Shown piece after piece: positions 38,350-47,487 of a stretch of DNA of 59,423 nt. A program made the position numbers and the translations under genes. The notes under the pieces are model-generated. The model was not told where the DNA came from and did not search any database. It worked only from the letters and a program-made list of their open reading frames with translations. Location of the stretch: positions 68,924 to 128,346 of the forward strand of contig CASFZJ010000002.1 in the NCBI GenBank assembly GCA_949299165.1, read 5' to 3'. Position 1 is the first letter of the stretch, and each line of letters begins with the position of its first letter. This stretch comes from an uncultured bacterium (GTDB lineage: Bacteria; Bacillota_I; Bacilli_A; RFN20; CAG-826).

Positions 38350-39498
38350 TTAATTATTTTCTAGTTTAACTGTTTCTTCTTCGTTTTCAACGATATTATT
38401 AACTTTTTTAACTGGGAAGATTCTATTAATAAGAATTACTGGTTCAAGTAAAAGAACTGTTGCTGCAATTGAAATCCAAACAGCTCCAGGAACATAAGTT
38501 GATTGATAAATGAAGTTGGCTAATGGATCTTCTGCCATACCATAGAGAATAGCTCCATCAATCATATGTCCTGCATATCTAATAATCATAACAGGAATGC
38601 CAGCTAAAACTATTGCGATTACCGAATAAATAAATTGCATTTTACGATATTTTGATGGATCTTCAATATTTACATAGAATCTTTTTGCAAAATTATAGAA
38701 TGTACCAACTAAGCCATATCCACTTAATGCAATTAAATAATCAAATGGGAAGGTTTGGAAACCATAACCATCCATTAAACAAGTAATAAATCCAAAAATA
38801 AATCCACTTGCAATGAATCCTTTAAAAGCACCATATCTAATAGCAATAATAAAAAGTGGTAAAGCGCTAAAACTTATTGAACCACCATTTGCTTGAATTG
38901 GAATTTTACAGAATTGATCCAAAACAACAGCTAAAGCAACCATAATTGCAGTTTCAGCGATTTCTTGAACGGAATATTTTTTAGCATTAAAAATATAAGA
39001 AAATAAAATTAATGCCATTAATAAGCTAAAAATCGAAAATGTTGCACCAAATGGAATTAAAGTACTTGATTCTAAATATCCTTCACCTGCAAATGAAGCT
39101 AAATCTAAAGAAACAAGACAAAAACCACTAAGCATAAAAGCAAAAAGTGTGGATAATACAAAAATCAAAGAAGTTGATTGCAAAATAATTTTCGTTTTTC
39201 TGTTTTTAATAAAAATATTAGTTAAAACTAAAATTTCGCTCAAAATAAACACAACCAAACCAAAAACTAAAAGTATGGATGTGTTTTTGAATGCAAAGTT
39301 TGTTCCATCGATTGTCACATTGCCACCAATAAGCGCGTTAATAAATGAAATTTCGCCAATAAAAATTTCTGTCTCATCATTAACTTTCCAATTTAATCCC
39401 GCAAATGGTAGAGCAATAAGGCAAAGGCAAACAATAAAGCAGACGGTGAAGATAATTTCTAGTCTCCACTTACTAACTTTCTCTAAAAAGTTTTTCAT
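38350..39498 (-). CDS. thiT: Thiamine ECF transporter S component ThiT with long N-terminal membrane extension
   Basis: The ATG at 39498 follows AGGAGG at 39508-39513, so the protein is 382 residues; the open frame further upstream runs into the attenuator and is rejected. Residues from about 175 match ThiT: GGSISFSALPLFIIAIRYG, FPFDYLIALSGYGLVG and a later aromatic stretch. It would bind thiamine and work with the shared EcfA/EcfT module, not present here. Normal ThiT is about 190 residues, so about 175 extra N-terminal residues with four membrane segments (about 14-34, 74-96, 104-130, 150-172) are unusual and unexplained. The gene is controlled by the TPP riboswitch. Confidence 0.85.
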   Translation of the reverse strand: MKNFLEKVSKWRLEIIFTVCFIVCLCLIALPFAGLNWKVNDETEIFIGEISFINALIGGNVTIDGTNFAFKNTSILLVFGLVVFILSEILVLTNIFIKNRKTKIILQSTSLIFVLSTLFAFMLSGFCLVSLDLASFAGEGYLESSTLIPFGATFSIFSLLMALILFSYIFNAKKYSVQEIAETAIMVALAVVLDQFCKIPIQANGGSISFSALPLFIIAIRYGAFKGFIASGFIFGFITCLMDGYGFQTFPFDYLIALSGYGLVGTFYNFAKRFYVNIEDPSKYRKMQFIYSVIAIVLAGIPVMIIRYAGHMIDGAILYGMAEDPLANFIYQSTYVPGAVWISIAATVLLLEPVILINRIFPVKKVNNIVENEEETVKLENN

Positions 39499-39515
39499 TT
39501 GTGTCTTCCTCCTAA

Positions 39516-39540
39516 ATAAAAACTCTACGCAAGCGTAGAG
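39516..39540 (-). terminator. Riboswitch-controlled intrinsic terminator (attenuator)
   Basis: On the minus strand CTCTACGC and GCGTAGAG form a hairpin (39523-39540) followed by TTTTTATTT, immediately before the thiT AGGAGG. The left arm CTACGC can instead pair with GCGTAG inside the TPP aptamer 3' side (39561-39566). So ligand-free aptamer would act as antiterminator and bound aptamer would allow termination. Confidence 0.8.
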
Positions 39541-39555
39541 CAACACAAATAAAAA

Positions 39556-39641
39556 GTTTCCTACGCTAGCATTACCTAGATCAGGTTCTCGGTCAAACGA
39601 GTATCACGTTTATCTCAGCCCATACTTGAGCTCCCGTGAAT
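39556..39641 (-). ncRNA. TPP (THI box) riboswitch
   Basis: The minus strand carries the conserved THI-box parts in order: CGGGAGC, GGCTGAGAT, GAGAACCTGATCTAGGTAATGCTAGCG, split as P2/P3 (CTGAGA) and P4/P5 (ACCTGATC, TAATGCTAGCG). The last stem bases GCGTAG also match the attenuator downstream. A -10 box TATAAT (39643-39648) is just upstream. It would shut off thiT-thiN when thiamine pyrophosphate is high. Confidence 0.95.
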
Positions 39642-39745
39642 AATTATACACTTTCAATAACAATTAAGTTAACTAAAAAATTCCAAGAAAAAACGAAAAA
39701 ACATAGGAAAAAGTATCATTTTTCTAGGAAAAACGTGCAAAAACC

Positions 39746-40528
39746 CTATATTTTTAACGAAATTTTCCCAAAATTTTTAATTTCTTCTGTATTTTTTATA
39801 ATATTTCCTACATTTTTTATTAATTTTTCTAGAGAAATTTCATTTTTTTCTATAATTGGATGGTTATGACCAACAAAATATTTTTCAATACTTAATCGTT
39901 TAAGTTTTATCAAACTATTCAAATAATCATGAATTGACGTTCCTTCATCAGCTAAATCAATTTCGCCAAAATACAAAAAGTCACCTGTGAATAAATATTT
40001 AAAGTCAGGCATATAAAAGCATAAAGAACCTGGTGAGTGCCCTGGTGTTTTAATTACTATTAATTTTGTGCCTTCAAATATAAACTTATCATTATCACTT
40101 AAAAATTTATATTTGTTTATCTTCTTTACCTTATATTTTTGAAGATCAAAACCAACAGGAAACTCGCTATTTATCGAAATTTCTTGTTTAACATAAGCAT
40201 CTGAAAGGTAGTACTTCTCAAGCCATTTGGAATCTTCTTTTCCAACAAATAACTCTTTAATTATTCTTCCATCATATCCATTAAAATGATCATAATGGGC
40301 ATGCGTCAAAAGAATTGTTGCGATTCTAATCTTATAAATTTCCTCTAAACATTTAATAAAATTAGGAAAAACACCACTTAAACAATCAATTAAAAGACCT
40401 TTCTTGTTTTTTACAATAAGAAAACAGTTTGCTCTATATCCAATTTTATCTTCAGAAATTGCAAAAATATTGTCGTTAACTTTTTCAATTTTGAAATAAC
40501 AGAGAAAATCTTTAATTATTTTATCCAT
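39746..40528 (-). CDS. Metallo-beta-lactamase fold hydrolase
   Basis: The 260-residue protein has the MBL metal motif HAHYDH, the Asp of FTGDFLYFGE and the late His in VGHNHP, so two metal ions can bind. GTKLIVIKTPGHSPGSLCFY is the central strand with another His. The family includes glyoxalase II-like and RNase-like hydrolases, and this one cannot be assigned a substrate. Its start overlaps the end of ung by 13 bases. It closes the hydrogenase-ureohydrolase-ung run. A weak hairpin and T-run at 39695-39735 may end it. Confidence 0.85.
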   Translation of the reverse strand: MDKIIKDFLCYFKIEKVNDNIFAISEDKIGYRANCFLIVKNKKGLLIDCLSGVFPNFIKCLEEIYKIRIATILLTHAHYDHFNGYDGRIIKELFVGKEDSKWLEKYYLSDAYVKQEISINSEFPVGFDLQKYKVKKINKYKFLSDNDKFIFEGTKLIVIKTPGHSPGSLCFYMPDFKYLFTGDFLYFGEIDLADEGTSIHDYLNSLIKLKRLSIEKYFVGHNHPIIEKNEISLEKLIKNVGNIIKNTEEIKNFGKISLKI

Positions 40529-41193
40529 TTTATAGGCTCTAAGTTATTTTTCGATAAAAATTCATTGGTTTTTAAGAAACAACCTGAATTAAACCATCCA
40601 CCTTGATTTGCGCTTAAAGGTGATGGGTGAGAAGTTTCTATTACTAAATGTTTAGGGTTTGTTATAAATTTATGGTATTTTTTCGCATTATTTCCCCATA
40701 ACATGAAAACAGTCGGGTTTTTTCTCTCATTTAAAGCAGACATTATATCCTTAAAAAACATATCATATTCCTTAATTTTATGACTTAATGGATGTCCCGC
40801 TACTACTGTTAAATAAGGATTTAAAAGTAAAACGCCTTGTTTTGCTAAATAAGTTAAATCGCCTGAAATAGGTAAATCAATGTTAAGGTTAAATTCACTA
40901 ATTATTTCTTTAAAAATGTTTTTTAAACTAGGAGGCAAAGGAATTCCTTCTCTAACGCTAAAAGAAAGCCCCATTGCTTGATTAGGATTAGGGTACGGAT
41001 CTTGACCCAAAATTACTACTTTAACATCTTGTAATTTAGTATATTTAAAAGCATTAAATAAGTCTTCTTTGGGTGGATAAATAGTTTTATTTTCGTATTC
41101 AAAAGATAGAAAACTCATCAATTTATTGAAATATTCTTTCTTTTCAATTTCTGAAAAAACTATATTCCAATCATTGTTTTCTTCAAAAAACAC
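40516..41193 (-). CDS. ung: Uracil-DNA glycosylase, family 1
   Basis: The 225-residue enzyme has the catalytic loop VVILGQDPYPNPNQAMGLSF, with Asp of GQDPY as the catalytic acid; the usual PYHG is PYPN here. The FLMLWGNNAKK-type strand (VFMLWGNNA) and the leucine-loop HPSPLSANQGG, with the second catalytic His, are intact. It removes uracil from DNA. It starts with GTG, with GGGG upstream as a weak ribosome binding site. One copy of the dispersed CTGCAAAAC motif overlaps the start. Confidence 0.93.
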   Translation of the reverse strand: MFFEENNDWNIVFSEIEKKEYFNKLMSFLSFEYENKTIYPPKEDLFNAFKYTKLQDVKVVILGQDPYPNPNQAMGLSFSVREGIPLPPSLKNIFKEIISEFNLNIDLPISGDLTYLAKQGVLLLNPYLTVVAGHPLSHKIKEYDMFFKDIMSALNERKNPTVFMLWGNNAKKYHKFITNPKHLVIETSHPSPLSANQGGWFNSGCFLKTNEFLSKNNLEPIKWIK

Positions 41194-41211
41194 TGCAAAA
41201 CCCCACTATTT

Positions 41212-42102
41212 TTATCTTTTTAATTTATTTGATGCGATTAAAGTATGGAATAATTCGTATAAAGATTTTAATGCTAACCAAGAAGTAATGTTATTAACAT
41301 CAAGAGGTGGCGCAACTTCAACTATGTCTAAACAAGTTACATTTAAATTTGCAACAAGTCCAGTTAAGATTGCAACTGTCTCAAAATTAGTTAATCCGAA
41401 AGCTTCTGGTGTACCAGTGCCTGGTGCATAAGCAGGATCATTAGCGTCGATATCATAACTAAAATAAACTTCGTATTTAGGATCTCTATATTTAGAAACA
41501 AGTAAGGTTAATAAAGCTTCAACACCAAGTTTTTTGATATCAAAAGCTTTAAAAACATCTAATTTTGGCTGTTTTTTAAACGTTTCGATTTCTTGTGCTT
41601 CAAAGCCTCTAATACCAACCATTGTGATGTTTTCGTCTTTATAGCCATATTCGAGTGCTCTAAAAATAGGACAAGCATGAGAATATTTGCTTCCTTCATA
41701 GACATCACAAATATCCGGATGAGCATCCATATGAATAATAACTGGGGTTTTACCTCTAGCTACACAATCATCAAAAAATGCTCTTTCACTAGCAATAGCA
41801 ATTGAATGATCTCCGCCTAAAATAATATGAAAACCATCTTTTTTTAGGAGTTTCTTTTGAATATTTTCCTTAAGTTCTTCAAAATTATCCCCGCAAAAGT
41901 CGCCTAAATCGTGAATTTTTACTTTTGTTAAGTTATTTCCAAGCATATCTAAAGCAGGTAAATCGTAACTTAATTCACGAATGACTTTTGGTGCAAGTGA
42001 AGCGCCTTTCCCTACGCTTGCATTTTTATCAAATGGCACACCACAAATAAAGACATTAGCTTCGTCTTCATTTTTGGCCATTAAATCTCTAAATTCGTTC
42101 AT
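41212..42102 (-). CDS. Ureohydrolase (arginase/agmatinase family)
   Basis: The 296-residue protein has all three manganese-binding motifs: GGDHSIAI, HMDAHPDICD and SYDIDANDPAYAPG. The last two give the Asp and His ligands. It should hydrolyse a guanidino compound such as agmatine, arginine or formiminoglutamate to urea (or formamide) and an amine. The substrate cannot be told from sequence; GTGTPEAFGLT after the last motif is typical of agmatinase/formiminoglutamase. The ATG touches the hydrogenase stop (TAAATG). Confidence 0.88.
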   Translation of the reverse strand: MNEFRDLMAKNEDEANVFICGVPFDKNASVGKGASLAPKVIRELSYDLPALDMLGNNLTKVKIHDLGDFCGDNFEELKENIQKKLLKKDGFHIILGGDHSIAIASERAFFDDCVARGKTPVIIHMDAHPDICDVYEGSKYSHACPIFRALEYGYKDENITMVGIRGFEAQEIETFKKQPKLDVFKAFDIKKLGVEALLTLLVSKYRDPKYEVYFSYDIDANDPAYAPGTGTPEAFGLTNFETVAILTGLVANLNVTCLDIVEVAPPLDVNNITSWLALKSLYELFHTLIASNKLKR

Positions 42103-43536
42103 TTATTCAGCCTTCTTTTCAACGTTTTCAGTAATATTTTTACTTGCAACAGCTGAATATTTATCTAAAGTTAATTTATTTTTAATTTGATGTTGCAAGT
42201 TACATGGTCCACCAATACATCCGCCTTCACATGCCATACCTTCAATAAAGTTAAATTCGCAATTTTCTTTCTTAAATTGCATTAAGGCTTTTTTGATGTT
42301 TTCCATTCCATCAACCGCAAGTCCTTTAACATCGAAATCAATTCCTTTTTCTTGAATTGTTTCTTGAACTGCACTTGATAAACCACCACACTTTGCAAAT
42401 CCTCTACCAAAGAATGAGCCGGCATAACTTCCATAGTTATCTTCTTCGAGTTCAGAAACATTAATGTCTCTAGCATCAATGAAAGCTTGCAATTCTTCAA
42501 AAGTCATGCAGCTATCAACATATGGTTTAACATTTGGATGCTTAATTTCACTCTTTTTAGCGGTGCAAGGACCAATAAAGACAACTTTTGCACCAGGATA
42601 TTTCTCTTTAATATAGCGAGAAACAGCGTGCATTGGAGATGGTGAACTTGAAATATATTGAGCAAGTTCTGGATAGAATTTTCTGATATATAAAGCAAAA
42701 GCTGGACAACATGAAGAAGTTAATTTTCCTCTTTCAACAAGTTCTTCTGTTTCGCTAATTGCAACCATATCCGCTCCAAGAGCTGCTTCTGCAACATCAT
42801 AAAAACCAAGTTTTTTAAGTGCCGCAATAATTTGACCATTTTTATATTCGACAAAATTACCACCAATTGATGGAGCAACTACAGCAAAAACCTTATATTT
42901 TGTGTTATTTTCGCTCTTTTGAAGCATTTCAATGATTTCGCGAATGTAACTAACGTCGACAATTGCGCCAAATGGGCAAGTATAAACACATGCACCACAG
43001 TGGATACATTTAGCATCATTAATTGAGGCAGCGTTTGTTTCTGGATTTGGACTAATTGCTTTTTGTTTACATGCTCTTTCACATGGTCTAATACGGTTTT
43101 CAATTGCACTATATGGACAAGCTTTAGCACATAAGCCACAATTTACACATTTAGATTTATCGATGTGAGCTCTTAAAGATTCATCAAAACTGATGCACTT
43201 TCTAGGACAAGCTTCAGAACATCTATGAGCGATACAACCTCTACATGCATCACTTACTGTGAAGCCACCAAGTGGACATTCATCACAGGCAATTGGAATA
43301 ACTTTAATAATATTTTCATCCATATCAGAACGATGAAGGGTTGCAATTTTAATTCTTTCTTCAATAATTGCTCTTTCTTTATAGATACAGCAACGCATTG
43401 ATGGTTTTGGACCAGGAATTACTGCTTTTGGGATATCATAAAATGATTCATTCAAATCACCTTTATCGAGATGTTTAACAATTTCCTTTAATACGTTGTA
43501 TCTTAATTCTTGTACTCGGGTGTCAAATTTTGGCAT
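42103..43536 (-). CDS. [FeFe] hydrogenase-like protein, group B-type motifs
   Basis: The 477-residue iron-sulphur protein has several cysteine motifs in the N-terminal half, including CDECPLGG, ferredoxin-type C130-VNCGLCAKAC and C177-IHCGACVYTC. The C-terminal H-cluster domain has the three loops TSSCCPAF (273-280), GPCTAKKSE (322-330) and MACEGGCIGGP. These differ from group A (TSCCPxW, MPCxxKxxE, ExMACxGGCxxGGG) in the ways known for group B enzymes. It probably makes or oxidises H2 with ferredoxin. No HydEFG maturase is in the window. It is first in an operon with the ureohydrolase, ung and MBL genes. Confidence 0.85.
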   Translation of the reverse strand: MPKFDTRVQELRYNVLKEIVKHLDKGDLNESFYDIPKAVIPGPKPSMRCCIYKERAIIEERIKIATLHRSDMDENIIKVIPIACDECPLGGFTVSDACRGCIAHRCSEACPRKCISFDESLRAHIDKSKCVNCGLCAKACPYSAIENRIRPCERACKQKAISPNPETNAASINDAKCIHCGACVYTCPFGAIVDVSYIREIIEMLQKSENNTKYKVFAVVAPSIGGNFVEYKNGQIIAALKKLGFYDVAEAALGADMVAISETEELVERGKLTSSCCPAFALYIRKFYPELAQYISSSPSPMHAVSRYIKEKYPGAKVVFIGPCTAKKSEIKHPNVKPYVDSCMTFEELQAFIDARDINVSELEEDNYGSYAGSFFGRGFAKCGGLSSAVQETIQEKGIDFDVKGLAVDGMENIKKALMQFKKENCEFNFIEGMACEGGCIGGPCNLQHQIKNKLTLDKYSAVASKNITENVEKKAE

Positions 43537-43559
43537 ATGTACTATTCTCCTAATTGTTA

Positions 43560-43590
43560 GAAAAGACGCTATAAGCGAGTTATAGCGTCT
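43560..43590 (-). terminator. Intrinsic terminator between adhE and the hydrogenase gene
   Basis: AGACGCTATAA (43564-43574) and TTATAGCGTCT (43580-43590) form a perfect 11-bp stem with a 5-base loop. On the minus strand it follows adhE and is followed by TTTTC, a short T-run. Confidence 0.75.
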
Positions 43591-43615
43591 TTATTATTAC
43601 ATTTTTTTAAAGATT

Positions 43616-46240
43616 TTAAATCTTTGATTTTCCCTTAACGTAACCAGTATATGCTTGTTTCATAATTTCTTGCATATCTTTTACGAGAGGAATTCTTGGG
43701 TTACATGGTGTACATTGATCTTCGAATGCACTGTAGGATAATTCTTCCAAACTATCCATCCATTTTTGTTCATCGATACCTTCTGCTTTGAAATTCATCT
43801 TTTCGCCACATTCAATACCAAGATCATAGATTGCATCAGCAAGAGCTCTAACACCTTCTTCAGTTGTATTGAATTTTAAACCAAGAAGTCTAGCGATATT
43901 TGCATATCTTTCGTTTGCATCATAGACATTGTATTTTGGCCATGTTCCAAGTTTTTGAGGAATTTCACCATTATACATGACTGTGAATGGAAGTAAGACA
44001 GCATTTGTTCTTCCGTGTGGGACATGGAATAATCCACCAATCTTGTGTGCCATTGAGTGGTTCATACCAAGGAAGGCGTTAGCAAATGCCATACCTGCCA
44101 TAGTTGATGCATTATGCATTTTTTCTCTAGCTTCAAGATCGTTTTTACCATTCTTACAACATCTTGGTAAGTATTTAAAGACCATTTGAGCAGCTTGAAT
44201 TGCAAGAGCATCGGTATAATCTGTTGCAAGCATACTGACATAAGCTTCGAGTGCGTGAGTTAAAACGTCCATACCTGTATCAGCTGTAACAGATGGAGGT
44301 AAATTTGTTGTAAATTCAGCATCAACAATAGCGATTGTTGGAGTTAATGAATAGTCAGTTAAAGGATATTTCTTATTGTTTGCTTTATCAGAGATAACAG
44401 CAAATGGGGTAACTTCACTACCTGTGCCAGAAGTTGTTGGGATACAGATAAGTTTACTCTTCTTACCGAGTTCAGGATATTTGAAAGCTCTCTTTCTGAT
44501 ATCCATGAATTTTTGTTTGAGGTCGTCGAAGTTGACTTCTGGGTGTTCATAGAATAACCACATACCTTTTGCAGCATCCATTGCAGAACCACCACCAAGA
44601 GCGATAATTGTATCTGGTTCGAATGAAGTCATTAATTCACAACCTTTCTTGACTGTTGTGATATCTGGATCTGGTTCAACATCTGTGAAGAGTTGAATTG
44701 TGACTTCGTTTCTTCTGAGTTTTAATTGATCAATGATTTTTTGTAAGAATCCAAGTTGAACCATTGATTTATCTGTAACGATGAATACTTTATTAACATT
44801 TTTAGCATCTTTTAAGTATTGAATGCTATTTCTTTCAATATAGATCTTGCTTGGAACTTTGAACCATTGCATATTATTTCTCCTCTTACCAATTCTCTTA
44901 ATATTAATTAAGTTGATTGCACTAACGTTTCCACTAACACTGTTATGGCCATAAGATCCACAACCAAGTGTCATTGATGGTAAGTAAGAGTTATAAATGT
45001 TACCAATTCCACCAAATGATGTAGGAGAATTCCAAATAATTCTACAAGCTTTCATTCTCTTACCGAATTCATCAACAAGGTTCTTATCAGATGTATGAAT
45101 ACATGCGGAGTGGCCTAAACCATTAAATTCAACCATTGCTTCAGCTTTGTTGAAGCCATCTTCAGTTGAACTTGATTTGACTAAAGCTAAAACTGGTGAA
45201 AGTTTTTCTCTTGTCATTGGTTCTTCAGGACCAACTTTAGAACATTCAACCATTAAAATTGGAGTTTCTTTTGGAACCGAGAAACCGGCAAGTTCAGCAA
45301 TTTCCCAAGCTGGGTGACCTACGATTTGTGGGAAAACGCCAGTAACAATGCCATCTTTATTTGGTTGGAACATTAATTTTTCAAGCATAGCTTTTTCTTC
45401 TTTGTTACAAAGATATGCGCCATACTTTTTAATATCTTTAACAAATTCGTTATAGATTTCTTTATCGATAATTGCAGCTTGTTCAGAAGCACAAACCATA
45501 CCATTATCGAATGCTTTTGACATTAAGATATCGTTAGCTGCTTGAGCAACATTACATGTTTTTTCAACATATGCAGGAACGTTACCAGCACCAACACCAA
45601 GTGCAGGTTTACCACAGCTATAAGCTGCTCTAACCATTGCGTTACCACCAGTTGCAAGAATACAAGCAACTCCTGGGTGTTCCATTAATGCTGTTGTTGC
45701 ATCAAGGGAAGGATGTTCAATCCATTGAACACAATTTTTTGGAGCGCCAGCTTCAACTGCAGCTTTTTCGATAATTTTTGCAGTTTCAACACAGCATTTT
45801 TGTGCATTTGGATGGAAACCAAAGATAATTGGGTTTCTTGTTTTTAAGCTGATTAAAGATTTAAAAATAACTGTACTTGTTGGGTTTGTAACAGGAGTAA
45901 CACCTGCAATAACACCAAGTGGATCAGCAACTTCAGTAATACCAGTAACTGGGTCGTCACTAATAATACCAACAGTTTTTAAATGTCTCATTGCGTTTGT
46001 AATATACTCACAAGCGAATAAGTTTTTAGTACATTTGTCTTCGAAGACACCTCTATGTGTTTCTTCAATTGCAAGACGTGCAAGATATTCGTGGTGATCA
46101 AGAACTTTTGTTGAAACTTTTGCGACGATATAGTCGACTTGTTCTTGATTAAGCTTTTCAAATTCGTCTAAGGCAGCAAGACCTTTCTTTACTAAACCGT
46201 CAACTTCTTTGACTGCTTCAGGATTTAAAACTTTATCCAT
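43616..46240 (-). CDS. adhE: Bifunctional acetaldehyde-CoA/alcohol dehydrogenase
   Basis: The 874-residue protein has an N-terminal aldehyde dehydrogenase domain (about 1-420) with the catalytic cysteine in NGMVCASEQ. The C-terminal iron alcohol dehydrogenase domain (about 450-870) has GGGSAMDAAKG, the metal-binding GMNHSMAHKIGG and LFHVPHG. It turns acetyl-CoA to ethanol, oxidising two NADH, and forms spirosome filaments in other species. rex overlaps its start by 8 bases, so redox control of adhE is local. Confidence 0.97.
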   Translation of the reverse strand: MDKVLNPEAVKEVDGLVKKGLAALDEFEKLNQEQVDYIVAKVSTKVLDHHEYLARLAIEETHRGVFEDKCTKNLFACEYITNAMRHLKTVGIISDDPVTGITEVADPLGVIAGVTPVTNPTSTVIFKSLISLKTRNPIIFGFHPNAQKCCVETAKIIEKAAVEAGAPKNCVQWIEHPSLDATTALMEHPGVACILATGGNAMVRAAYSCGKPALGVGAGNVPAYVEKTCNVAQAANDILMSKAFDNGMVCASEQAAIIDKEIYNEFVKDIKKYGAYLCNKEEKAMLEKLMFQPNKDGIVTGVFPQIVGHPAWEIAELAGFSVPKETPILMVECSKVGPEEPMTREKLSPVLALVKSSSTEDGFNKAEAMVEFNGLGHSACIHTSDKNLVDEFGKRMKACRIIWNSPTSFGGIGNIYNSYLPSMTLGCGSYGHNSVSGNVSAINLINIKRIGKRRNNMQWFKVPSKIYIERNSIQYLKDAKNVNKVFIVTDKSMVQLGFLQKIIDQLKLRRNEVTIQLFTDVEPDPDITTVKKGCELMTSFEPDTIIALGGGSAMDAAKGMWLFYEHPEVNFDDLKQKFMDIRKRAFKYPELGKKSKLICIPTTSGTGSEVTPFAVISDKANNKKYPLTDYSLTPTIAIVDAEFTTNLPPSVTADTGMDVLTHALEAYVSMLATDYTDALAIQAAQMVFKYLPRCCKNGKNDLEAREKMHNASTMAGMAFANAFLGMNHSMAHKIGGLFHVPHGRTNAVLLPFTVMYNGEIPQKLGTWPKYNVYDANERYANIARLLGLKFNTTEEGVRALADAIYDLGIECGEKMNFKAEGIDEQKWMDSLEELSYSAFEDQCTPCNPRIPLVKDMQEIMKQAYTGYVKGKSKI

Positions 46241-46889
46241 TTTTTGACTTCTCCTTTTTATTCTTCAAATAAAGTTCATAGGATAAAACTGCGAGAGATG
46301 TTGCAAGATTTATGTTAGAAACAATAATTCCTTCTGGGACATTGATTTTTGTTGGAGCAAAATTCCAAATCCCTTGAATTCCTGCTTTAACGAGTAAATC
46401 TGTTACATTTTGAGCAGCATATCCAGGTACAGTTATAATACCGATGTGAGCATCTAACTTATTGAGTGTTTCCTCAGTTAACATGCTTAAATCGTAAACT
46501 GGTTTTTCATCAAGTGCACTTTCTTTAGAAGGTTTAATATCGAATCCGGCTACAATTTTGAGTCCGAAATCTTCAAAACCTTTGTAGTGCATAAAGGCGG
46601 TACCTAAGCTTCCGGCACCAACTAAAACTGCATTTGAAATAGTTTTATAACCTAAAATTGTTTCAATATCAGAAATTAGTTGTGCAATATTTCTTCCTTT
46701 ATTAGGTACACCACTTTGAGAACTGATTAATGCGATATCTTTTCTTACAAGTTCATTGTTTAAATCTAAACAATCAGCAAGTGTTTGAGAACTTACTACT
46801 TTCATGCCGCTGCTTTCGAGATTTTTTAAAACCCAGAGATAATCTGGCATGCGATGTAATTGGTTTTTCGTTAGATTCGTATACTTCAT
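46233..46889 (-). CDS. rex: Redox-sensing transcriptional repressor Rex
   Basis: The 218-residue protein has the winged-helix start KNQLHRMPDYLWVLKNL followed by SSQTLADCLDLNNELVRKDI, and a Rossmann domain with NAVLVGAGSLGTAFMHY. It binds NADH through that domain and leaves DNA when NADH is high. The ATG at 46889 is family-like; an in-frame TTG 14 codons upstream has no support. It overlaps adhE, the usual Rex target. Promoter and a cre-like site lie upstream (46983-47030). Confidence 0.94.
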   Translation of the reverse strand: MKYTNLTKNQLHRMPDYLWVLKNLESSGMKVVSSQTLADCLDLNNELVRKDIALISSQSGVPNKGRNIAQLISDIETILGYKTISNAVLVGAGSLGTAFMHYKGFEDFGLKIVAGFDIKPSKESALDEKPVYDLSMLTEETLNKLDAHIGIITVPGYAAQNVTDLLVKAGIQGIWNFAPTKINVPEGIIVSNINLATSLAVLSYELYLKNKKEKSKNG

Positions 46890-46982
46890 TCTCGTAGTTC
46901 GGTATTTTTTTACCGAGTTAATAATACCCAAATCCCATTTTGAAATAAAGAGATTTTTTAAATAAAACGCTACAAAAAATTA

Positions 46983-47030
46983 AGAAAGCGCTTACATACA
47001 TAATATATATATTATATATTAAGCTTTCAA
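46983..47030 (-). promoter_or_regulatory. rex-adhE promoter with cre-like site
   Basis: On the minus strand TTGAAA (47025-47030), a 17-base spacer and TATATT (47002-47007) form a promoter. Just downstream TGTAAGCGCTTTCT (46983-46996) matches the CcpA cre consensus with one mismatch and covers the expected transcription start, a good position for a roadblock. This suggests carbon catabolite repression besides Rex; a CcpA gene is not in the window. Confidence 0.6.
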
Positions 47031-47033
47031 TCT

Positions 47034-47471
47034 TTAATTAACGCAGTCTTTGAAGTAGTTAGCAATACAACCAACCATTAAAGCAAAACTTGTAACCGAG
47101 CAAGCTATTGATACACCAACAAATAAACCAAAATTATTTATAAATATTCCTGGCATACAGCCATGATAAGAAAAGTATAATATTTCAATGATCAAAAGCA
47201 CGATTGTGCCAATTAAAGAATGCCTCATTGAACGAGCTACAATGATATTTTTTATGCACCAAACATTAACCCAAATAAAAGCTATTAAAAATAAAATAAA
47301 AAAAGAAACGTCGAAAATGTTTGCCATTGCATTACTGCCAGAAAAAATTTGATTATATAAATCCATATGAGTTAAATAATCAAAGATGTTAGATGCAATA
47401 ACTACAACTAATAAAATAAAATTAATAATTGTCGCGATTAAAATAAGTAATCTACCAAAAAAATTTCTCAT
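47034..47471 (-). CDS. Four-helix membrane protein of unknown function
   Basis: This 145-residue protein has four hydrophobic segments (about 5-25, 47-70, 83-103, 113-137) with short loops and few charges. No domain is recognised. It follows the response regulator gene by 16 bases and may share its transcript. No ribosome binding site is evident. Confidence 0.55.
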   Translation of the reverse strand: MRNFFGRLLILIATIINFILLVVVIASNIFDYLTHMDLYNQIFSGSNAMANIFDVSFFILFLIAFIWVNVWCIKNIIVARSMRHSLIGTIVLLIIEILYFSYHGCMPGIFINNFGLFVGVSIACSVTSFALMVGCIANYFKDCVN

Positions 47472-47487
47472 AAATAAAAGAACGAAC

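Noticed and set aside
39149-39538. Plus-strand 129-codon frame opposite thiT
   Set aside because: Antisense to a well-supported membrane protein, rich in Lys/Ile/Ser as expected from a complement, and crosses the attenuator.
42282-43139. Small minus frames within the hydrogenase gene
   Set aside because: They are out-of-frame shadows of the cysteine-rich coding sequence (His/Val/Cys-rich without structure).
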